DNA from: Mesorhizobium_B sp035998495
GTDB taxonomy: Bacteria > Pseudomonadota > Alphaproteobacteria > Rhizobiales > Rhizobiaceae
Reading direction: 5' to 3'
NCBI GenBank assembly: GCA_035998495.1
Contig: DASYHP010000005.1
Location: 19,938 to 83,937, forward strand
Length of the DNA: 64,000 nucleotides
Positions 58,389 to 64,000 of this stretch are shown piece after piece. Position numbers and translations under genes: made by a program. A model generated the notes under the pieces. The model was not told where the DNA came from and searched no databases. It saw nothing but the letters and a program-made list of their open reading frames with translations. The first letter of the stretch is position 1. Every line of letters starts with the position of its first letter.

Positions 58389-59702
58389 ATGAGCGGAGGC
58401 CATTCCACCTATACGCCCAAGACCGGCCTCGGCCGCTGGGTCGATGCGCGCATGCCGCTGCCGCGGCTGGTCCACGACTCGTTCATCTCCTTTCCCGTGC
58501 CGCGGAATCTGAACTACGCCTACACTTTCGGCGCGGTTCTGATCGTCATGCTGGTGATGCAGATCATCACCGGCGTGGTGTTGGCCATGCACTACGTGGC
58601 CGACCCGCGCTATGCGTTCCAGTCGGTCGAGAAGATCATGCGGGACGTGAACTCAGGCTGGCTGCTGCGCTACCTGCACGCCAACGGCGCGTCGATGTTC
58701 TTCATCGCCGTTTATCTGCATATCGGCCGCGGCCTCTACTATGGCTCCTACAAGGCGCCGCGCGAGCTGCTCTGGATCCTGGGCGTCATCATCTACCTGC
58801 TGATGATGGCCGCCGCCTTCATGGGCTATGTGCTGCCCTGGGGGCAGATGAGCTTCTGGGGCGCCACCGTGATCACCGGCTTCTTCTCGGCGATCCCGCT
58901 GGTCGGCGAGTGGTTCCAGACGCTGCTGCTCGGCGGCTTTTCCGTGGACGCCCCCACGCTGAACCGCTTCTTCTCGCTGCATTACCTCTTGCCCTTCATG
59001 ATCGCGGGCGTCGTGGTGCTGCATGTCTGGGCGCTGCATGTGACGGGCCAGACCAATCCCACGGGCATCGAGATCAAGTCGAAGACCGACACCGTGGCGT
59101 TCACGCCCTACGCCACGTCGAAGGATGCGCTGACGGTGGTGCTGTTCGCGCTGTTCTTCGCGACCTTCCTCTTCTACATGCCGAACTATCTCGGCCATCC
59201 CGACAACTATATCCCGGCAAACCCGCTGAAGACGCCCGCCCACATCGTGCCGGAATGGTATTTCCTGCCCTTCTACGCGATCCTGCGCGCCATCACCTTC
59301 AACATCGGCCCGATCGACTCCAAGCTCGGCGGCGTGCTTGCGATGTTCGGCGCCATCGTGGTGCTGTTCTTCGTGCCCTGGCTCGACACGTCGCGGGTGC
59401 GCTCGGCCGTTTACCGGCCCTGGTACAAGCTGTTCTTCTGGCTGTTCGTGGCCAATTCGCTCTTCTTGGGCTGGCTCGGCTCGCGGCCGGCGGAAGGCGC
59501 CTATGTCATCATGTCCCAGCTTTCGACGCTCTACTATTTCGCGTTCTTCCTAGTCGTGATGCCGCTGCTGGGGCTCTTCGAAACGCCCAAGCCCTTGCCG
59601 AACTCGATCACGGAGGCCGTGCTCGAGCAGAACCGGGGCCGGGGCCATGGCGGAAGCGCCGTGCCCGTCGGCGCGGCGGCCTCGCCCGAGTCCAAGGGCT
59701 GA
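58389..59702 (+). CDS. petB: Cytochrome b of the bc1 complex
   Basis: This 437-residue protein spans the full b subunit with about eight helices. Haem ligand histidines sit in YLHANGASMFFIAVYLHIGR and in HYLLPFMIAGVVVLHVWALH, and the quinol-site motif PEWYFLPFYAILRAI is present. b and c1 are separate genes, unlike the fused FbcH of Bradyrhizobium. The start ATG at 58389 follows AGGAGCGAGACG. A longer frame to the left is a shadow. Confidence 0.96.
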   Translation: MSGGHSTYTPKTGLGRWVDARMPLPRLVHDSFISFPVPRNLNYAYTFGAVLIVMLVMQIITGVVLAMHYVADPRYAFQSVEKIMRDVNSGWLLRYLHANGASMFFIAVYLHIGRGLYYGSYKAPRELLWILGVIIYLLMMAAAFMGYVLPWGQMSFWGATVITGFFSAIPLVGEWFQTLLLGGFSVDAPTLNRFFSLHYLLPFMIAGVVVLHVWALHVTGQTNPTGIEIKSKTDTVAFTPYATSKDALTVVLFALFFATFLFYMPNYLGHPDNYIPANPLKTPAHIVPEWYFLPFYAILRAITFNIGPIDSKLGGVLAMFGAIVVLFFVPWLDTSRVRSAVYRPWYKLFFWLFVANSLFLGWLGSRPAEGAYVIMSQLSTLYYFAFFLVVMPLLGLFETPKPLPNSITEAVLEQNRGRGHGGSAVPVGAAASPESKG

Positions 59703-59777
59703 TCGGAAAACTCAGTACGGCTCGGCCAAGGCCGCGCGGACGCGCGACCCGGCCCTGGGGTGGGTAAGGAAATGCGG

Positions 59778-60662
59778 ATGAGAAAAATTCTGGCAGGCGT
59801 GGCGGCTCTCGGGCTCGTGCTGCATGGGGGCGCGGCCTGGGCGCAGGAGGAGGAACTCGGCGCGCAAAGCGAGGCGGCCCATGCCGAAGGCGAGCCCGTG
59901 CATTACCCCATCAAGAAGCCGCCTTCGATCATGTGGAGCTTCGGCGGGCCGTTCGGCACCTTCGACAAGGGCCAGTTGCAGCGCGGGCTGAAGGTCTATC
60001 GCGAGGTCTGCGCGGCCTGTCACGGGCTCGAATATGTGGCGTTCCGCACGCTGGAAGAGGCGCTCGGCTATTCTGAAGGGCAGGTGAGGGCGCTCGCCGC
60101 CGAGTACACCGTGCAGGAGGGCCCCAACGCCGACGGCGAGATGTTCGAGCGCCCGGCGATCCCCTCGGACTACTTCCCCTCGCCCTATCCGAACGTGGAG
60201 GCCGCCGCCGCCGCCAACAACGGCGCCGCCCCACCCGACCTCTCCCTGATCGCCAAGGCGCGCGGCGTGGAGCGGGGCTTTCCCACCTTTGTCTTCGATC
60301 TCGTCACGCAATATGCCGAAAACGGGCCCGACTATCTCTACGGCCTTCTGACGGGCTATGGCGAGACGCCGCCGCCCGGCTTGGAGATCCCCGAAGGGAC
60401 CTACTACAACCCATATTTCATCGCCGGCCCCGCGCTCGCCATGCCGCCGCCGCTGCAGGACGGGCAGGTGACCTATGACGACGACGCGCCGCAAACCGTC
60501 GCGCAGTATTCCGCCGACGTTACAGCCTTCCTGATGTGGGCGGCCGAGCCGCACATGGAGGATCGCAAGCGGCTGGGCTTCCAGGCCATCATCTTTCTGG
60601 CGATCCTGGGGATTTTGGTCTGGCTCGTGAAGCGGCGCATTTGGGCCACCGTCGAGCACTGA
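59778..60662 (+). CDS. petC: Cytochrome c1 of the bc1 complex
   Basis: This protein of about 294 residues has a signal peptide (MRKILAGVAALGLVLHGGAA, cleavage after AWA), haem-c motif CAACH with LKVYREVCAACHG, axial Met in IAGPALAMPPPL and a C-terminal membrane anchor (FQAIIFLAILGILVWLVKRR). It transfers electrons from the Rieske protein to a cytochrome c. AAGGAA at 7 bases supports the ATG at 59778; ATG at 59772 and GTG at 59760 are alternatives. Confidence 0.94.
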   Translation: MRKILAGVAALGLVLHGGAAWAQEEELGAQSEAAHAEGEPVHYPIKKPPSIMWSFGGPFGTFDKGQLQRGLKVYREVCAACHGLEYVAFRTLEEALGYSEGQVRALAAEYTVQEGPNADGEMFERPAIPSDYFPSPYPNVEAAAAANNGAAPPDLSLIAKARGVERGFPTFVFDLVTQYAENGPDYLYGLLTGYGETPPPGLEIPEGTYYNPYFIAGPALAMPPPLQDGQVTYDDDAPQTVAQYSADVTAFLMWAAEPHMEDRKRLGFQAIIFLAILGILVWLVKRRIWATVEH

Positions 60663-60740
60663 CGGAGTCGTCGGCATTCAGCTATTGGGCGTCTCGCTTG
60701 AGGCGCCCATTCCATGTGGGCCGGCCTGTCGCAGGATCGG

Positions 60741-60845
60741 CCCTCGAGCGGTTCCGCTTCAAGCAGAGCCGGTCAAGCCCGCGTGGCGCTCGAGGGCGCC
60801 TTCCGGGCAAAATGCGAGCCGATTCTACGCAAGTGGAATCGGCTC
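60741..60845. repeat. Two hairpin repeats between petC and apt
   Basis: CCCTCGAGCG at 60741-60750 is mirrored by CGCTCGAGGG at 60787-60796. A second perfect stem GAGCCGATTC/GAATCGGCTC lies at 60816-60825 and 60836-60845 with a ten-base loop. They occupy the 211-base gap before apt. They may end the petABC transcript or be dispersed rhizobial-type palindromes. Confidence 0.72.
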
Positions 60846-60873
60846 CTGAAACCTCCGGGAACATGGAGCGAAC

Positions 60874-61419
60874 GTGAAGCCTGCCCTCGACAATGCGCTG
60901 GCCGACGCCATCCGCACCATTCCCGACTACCCCAGGCCGGGCATCCTGTTTCGCGACATCACCACATTGTTGGGCAACGCGCGCGCCTTCCGCCGGGCGG
61001 TGGACGAGCTCGTCCACCCCTATGCCGGGGCCAAGATCGACAAGATCGCAGGCATCGAGGCACGCGGCTTCATCCTGGGCGGCGCGATCGCGCACCAGCT
61101 TTCGGCCGGCTTCGTGCCGATCCGCAAGAAGGGCAAGCTGCCGCACGAGACGGTGCGCGTCGCCTACAGCCTGGAATACGGCCTGGACGAGATGGAGATG
61201 CACCGCGACGCGGTGAGGGCGGGCGAGCACGTCATCCTCGTGGACGACCTGATCGCCACCGGCGGCACCGCGACCGCCGCCGCCTCGCTCTTACGCCAGA
61301 TGGGCGCGGACATCGTGGCGGCGTGCTTCGTGGTGGACCTGCCGGATCTGGGCGGTCGCGCTAGGCTCGAAGCGCTCGGCATCGACGTGCGCACGCTTGT
61401 GGCCTTCGAGGGGCACTGA
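60874..61419 (+). CDS. apt: Adenine phosphoribosyltransferase
   Basis: This 181-residue enzyme converts adenine and PRPP to AMP. The PRPP-binding signature VILVDDLIATGGTATAA is present, with GIEARGFILGGAIAHQL and the N-terminal FRDITTLLGNARAF. It starts at a GTG (60874) with GGAGC eight bases upstream. Length is typical. Confidence 0.95.
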   Translation: MKPALDNALADAIRTIPDYPRPGILFRDITTLLGNARAFRRAVDELVHPYAGAKIDKIAGIEARGFILGGAIAHQLSAGFVPIRKKGKLPHETVRVAYSLEYGLDEMEMHRDAVRAGEHVILVDDLIATGGTATAAASLLRQMGADIVAACFVVDLPDLGGRARLEALGIDVRTLVAFEGH

Positions 61420-61541
61420 GCGGAGCCTGTCGGCTCGGCGCCAAGCGGCGCTCCTGGGCTCTGCTCATTCTCGGTCGGGCCGCAGCATCACGGAATGGAT
61501 TCTCGGCAGTGCGGAAACGTGCTGCTTGCTGCCGAATGAGA

Positions 61542-62012
61542 TCAGGCCGCCTTGACCATCACCGCGCTCTCGAAGTCGAGCACCGTGTCGCCCGAAGAGT
61601 CCGTGGCGCCGCATCGGAGCTGGAGCATCCGCCAGCCGGGGCGCGTGGCCGTGCGGCGGTGATTGAGCGCGGTGCGGGTGAAGGTCACGCTCTCGCCGGC
61701 ATAGACGGGCTTCGGCCAGCGCAGTTTTTGGAAGCCGGGCGAGGGCCCCCATTCGGGTCGCGGGCCCGCACCCTCCCAGGGCCGATCCGCATGACGCTCC
61801 AAGTCGCTCACATTCAGCTTCATCCACATGGCCGCCGTATGCCAGCCCGACGCGCAGAGCTTTCCAAATAGGCTCTGCGCGGCCTGTGCTTCGTCCACAT
61901 GGAAAGGCTGAGGGTCGTAAAGGCGCGCAAAAGCCTTGATCTCGTCAGCCTCGAAGGGATGAGTGCCAAGCGTCACCGTCTCGCCCAGACGAAGGAAGGC
62001 GTCGAGCGTCAC
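61542..62012 (-). CDS. MaoC-like hot-dog dehydratase domain protein
   Basis: This 156-residue single hot-dog protein has the family pattern IKAFARLYDPQPFHVDEAQA with SLFGKLCASGWHTAAMWMKL, the (R)-hydratase motif region with catalytic Asp and His. The GTG start at 62012 overlaps the TGA of the paralogous gene (GTGA). Its role is probably a hydratase or an acyl-chain modifying subunit; the paralogue suggests a heterodimer. Confidence 0.85.
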   Translation of the reverse strand: MTLDAFLRLGETVTLGTHPFEADEIKAFARLYDPQPFHVDEAQAAQSLFGKLCASGWHTAAMWMKLNVSDLERHADRPWEGAGPRPEWGPSPGFQKLRWPKPVYAGESVTFTRTALNHRRTATRPGWRMLQLRCGATDSSGDTVLDFESAVMVKAA

Positions 62013-62494
62013 GGCTTCGCCTCCACCAGCACGAGCCGCCGCCGGAACATGGCCGCGTTCTCCAGCTCGAACACGCTTTCGCCGCGCTGGTTGAACAGCT
62101 CGTGCCGAAACGACACGATGCCGATCTCGGGTCGCGAGTTCGAGGCCCGCGCGGACTGCACGGTGCTCTTGCCCGAAAGCGTGTCGCCGGCCAGCACCGG
62201 GCGCTTCCAGCGGGCCTCCTCGATTCCGGGCGCGCCTTGCGATGTGGCGTCCAGCAGGTAGCTGTCGCACATCATGCGCATGAACATGGCGCAGACATGC
62301 CAGCCCGAGGCGGCGAGCCCGCCCAGGATGCTTTCGCGCCCCGCCGCCTCGTCCAAATGGAAGGGCTGCGGGTCGAACTCGCGCGCGAAGGCGACGATCT
62401 CCTCGGCCGTCACGAGCTTGGGACCCAGCGCGAAGCTGACGCCTGGCAGAAAGTCCTCAAAGGCGTAGCGTTTCAGGGCCGGAGCGTCAGTCAT
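62009..62494 (-). CDS. MaoC-like hot-dog dehydratase domain protein (paralogue)
   Basis: This 161-residue hot-dog protein repeats the same motif, IVAFAREFDPQPFHLDEAAG and SILGGLAASGWHVCAMFMRM. Asp and His of DPQPFHLDE and the Gly-Trp-His block are conserved with its neighbour. The two genes overlap by four bases and most likely form one functional unit, possibly an enoyl-CoA hydratase or a mesaconyl/methylmalyl-CoA-type dehydratase. They end just before ychF. Confidence 0.85.
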   Translation of the reverse strand: MTDAPALKRYAFEDFLPGVSFALGPKLVTAEEIVAFAREFDPQPFHLDEAAGRESILGGLAASGWHVCAMFMRMMCDSYLLDATSQGAPGIEEARWKRPVLAGDTLSGKSTVQSARASNSRPEIGIVSFRHELFNQRGESVFELENAAMFRRRLVLVEAKP

Positions 62495-62503
62495 GCGCGT
62501 GCA

Positions 62504-63607
62504 TCACACATTGAACTTGAAGAGCAGCACGTCGCCGTCCTGCACGACGTAATCCTTGCCCTCGTCGCGCGCCTTGCCGGCGTCGCGCGCGGCCACCTCG
62601 CCGCCGAGCGCCACGAAGTCCTCATAGGCGATGGTCTGCGCGCGGATGAAGCCGCGCTCGAAATCCGTGTGGATGACGCCCGCGGCTTCCGGCGCCTTCG
62701 CCCCCTTGCGCACCGTCCAGGCGCGGGACTCCTTCGGCCCTGCCGTGAAGAAGGTGATGAGATCGAGAAGCGCATAGCCCTCGCGGATCAGCCGGTCGAG
62801 GCCGGGCTCCTCCAGCCCCAGATCGGCCAGGAATTCCTTGGCGTCGGCATCGGGCAGTTGCGCCACCTCCGCCTCGATGGCGGCCGAGATCACCACGGTG
62901 CGCGCGCCCTGGCCCTCCGCCATTTTCGCCACGGCTCGGCTGTGGGCGTTGCCAGCCGCCGCATCGCCTTCTGCAACGTTGCAGACATACAGAACCGGCT
63001 TGGACGTCAGCAGGTTGAGCCCCTTGAGGATTCGGTGCTCCTCCGGATCGATGTTCTTCAGCATCACGCGCGCCGGCCGGCCTTCGCCTAAGAGCGCGAT
63101 CGCGCGCTCCATCACGGGCAGCACGGCCATCGATTCCTTGTCCTTCCCTGCCGCGCGCTTGCGCGTCTGGGCGGCGCGGCGCTCCAGGCTTTCGAGATCG
63201 GCCAGCATCAGCTCGGTCTCGACGGTTTCGGCGTCGGCCACCGGATCGATGCGCCCCTCGACATGGGTGATGTCATCGTCCTCGAAGCAGCGCAGCACAT
63301 GCACGGTCGCGTCCACCTCGCGGATATTGGCAAGGAACTGATTGCCCAAGCCCTCGCCCTTGCTTGCCCCGCGCACCAGACCCGCGATGTCCACAAAGGA
63401 GATGCGGGTCGGCACGATCTCCTTGGATTTGGCGATGCTCGCGATCTTCTCCAGCCGCGGGTCGGGAACGGCGACCTCGCCCGTGTTCGGCTCGATGGTG
63501 CAGAACGGGTAGTTGGCGGCCTGCGCCGCCGCGGTGCGCGTGAGCGCGTTGAAGAGCGTGGACTTGCCGACATTCGGCAGGCCCACGATGCCGCATTTGA
63601 AGCCCAT
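62504..63607 (-). CDS. ychF: Redox-regulated ATPase YchF (Obg-like)
   Basis: This 367-residue universally conserved P-loop protein has GLPNVGKSTLFNALT, FVDIAGLVRGASKGEGLGNQ, a helical hairpin insert, and the C-terminal TGS-type domain (DLITFFTAGPKESRAWTVRK and DFERGFIRAQTIAYEDFVAL). It binds ATP rather than GTP and is a ribosome/proteasome-associated stress regulator. Start ATG at 63607. Nine bases separate it from the downstream PIN remnant. Confidence 0.95.
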   Translation of the reverse strand: MGFKCGIVGLPNVGKSTLFNALTRTAAAQAANYPFCTIEPNTGEVAVPDPRLEKIASIAKSKEIVPTRISFVDIAGLVRGASKGEGLGNQFLANIREVDATVHVLRCFEDDDITHVEGRIDPVADAETVETELMLADLESLERRAAQTRKRAAGKDKESMAVLPVMERAIALLGEGRPARVMLKNIDPEEHRILKGLNLLTSKPVLYVCNVAEGDAAAGNAHSRAVAKMAEGQGARTVVISAAIEAEVAQLPDADAKEFLADLGLEEPGLDRLIREGYALLDLITFFTAGPKESRAWTVRKGAKAPEAAGVIHTDFERGFIRAQTIAYEDFVALGGEVAARDAGKARDEGKDYVVQDGDVLLFKFNV

Positions 63608-63615
63608 GGTGGTTC

Positions 63616-63816
63616 CTAAGCGAGGATTTCCCGCGGGCTATGGGCGAAAGGGGAGAGGATCGTCAACCCTTGGAGGCTGCGGCCATCCTGCAGGTCTTCC
63701 GACAGGAAATGAGTGCAACCGAGCTCGATGGCGGAAGCGAGCAGGAGGCAGTCCCACCAGGAGTAGCCGGTGCGCTCAACAAGACGCCTTGCCCGTTCAA
63801 CCCCCATCCAGGTCAC
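63616..63816 (-). pseudogene. Truncated PIN-domain (VapC-like) toxin remnant
   Basis: The residue string YSWWDCLLLASAIELGCTHF then LSEDLQDGRSLQGLTILSPF is the C-terminal half of a PIN-domain toxin with the conserved Asp of WWDCLL and the ED pair. The first metal-binding Asp, the antitoxin and the N-terminus are missing. An IS5-type transposase begins some 60 bases beyond, so insertion or deletion probably destroyed this VapC. It lies upstream of ychF on the same strand. Confidence 0.75.
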
Positions 63817-63877
63817 CGGGCTGTCTCCCAGAGCACGAAGTCATCGACAACCGCATAAGCCTACGGCTGAGACTCAA

Positions 63878-64000
63878 TCACACCCAGAACGCCACGAGGG
63901 TTGCGAGGATGACGGCTGAGAGGAAGTTCCGGGCGAGCTTGTCGTAGCGGGTTGCGATGCGCCTGAAGTCCTTGAGCCGGCAGAAGGCCGCCTCGATGCG
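63878..64000 (-). mobile_element. IS5-family transposase, C-terminal end
   Basis: The minus-strand frame ends in TGA at 63878 and reads RIEAAFCRLKDFRRIATRYD then KLARNFLSAVILATLVAFWV, the conserved C-terminus of IS5/IS427-type transposases. The rest of the element lies beyond the window. The neighbouring bases 63817-63877 have no gene and probably include the insertion sequence end and remnant of the PIN gene. Confidence 0.85.

Noticed and set aside
58653..60677. Minus-strand ORFs opposite petB and petC
   Set aside because: They are histidine- and arginine-rich shadows of clear cytochrome genes and have no motif or ribosome site.

Overview
The window is GC-rich, densely packed chromosome from an alphaproteobacterium, most likely of the order Hyphomicrobiales (Rhizobiales). 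Support for this comes from an aerobic CobNGH-type cobalamin pathway, a CpdR cell-cycle regulator, a suhB/MmgR-type small RNA beside an inositol-monophosphatase gene, a ROSE-type thermosensor on hsp20, an EcfG-type stress promoter, a DUF1127 micro-protein and rhizobial-style palindromic repeats. The genus cannot be fixed from sequence alone. Almost all genes look chromosomal and intact. The only clear mobile material is the end of an IS5-type transposase at the right edge, next to a truncated PIN-domain toxin remnant.

Layout. Bases 1-13.3 kb are a cobalamin (B12) locus. A leftward operon (DUF1636, cobW, cobN, cobG, cobH running off the window) and a rightward operon (cbtB, cbtA, cobU/P, cobO, cobQ) each sit behind their own cobalamin riboswitch. 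cobD, cobC and a small CX5R phosphatase-like gene follow. Bases 13.3-20.6 kb hold two oxyanion importers on the minus strand: sulfate (sbp, cysT, cysW, cysA) and molybdate (modA, modB, modC, modE) with a Mo-box-like operator. Bases 20.7-24.1 kb hold a FIST-domain sensor, a hybrid histidine kinase and a LuxR-type response regulator, resembling NosP/NahK nitric-oxide signalling. A hydroxyacid dehydrogenase and an unusual secreted PDZ protein with an aspartate-rich, thrombospondin-3-like tail come next.

Bases 26.6-30.4 kb are a four-gene operon (type III polyketide synthase, methyltransferase, FAD oxidoreductase, methyltransferase), a probable phenolic-lipid or pyrone pathway. Bases 30.5-39.1 kb carry stress and housekeeping genes: DUF892, a Tim44-like protein, an S10 peptidase, tRNA-Val(GAC), cpdR, an N-formylglutamate amidohydrolase, the suhB/MmgR sRNA, an inositol-monophosphatase-family phosphatase, a lipase, and hsp20 with a RpoH-like promoter and a thermosensor. 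Bases 39.1-45.9 kb are a MoxR AAA ATPase, DUF58, BatA/DUF4159 and membrane VWA-like operon.

Bases 46.1-48.6 kb are a DUF1285, NUDIX and CCA-transferase operon. Then come a LysR regulator, the DUF1127 protein, a TadG-like VWA protein, hemF, trmL, two tandem ABC exporter half-transporters, the cytochrome bc1 operon (petABC), apt, two MaoC-like genes and ychF. Translational coupling through ATGA/GTGA/TGATG overlaps recurs in nearly every operon and was used to fix many starts.

Limits: everything was read by eye. Family names rest on recognisable motifs and gene context, not on searches.
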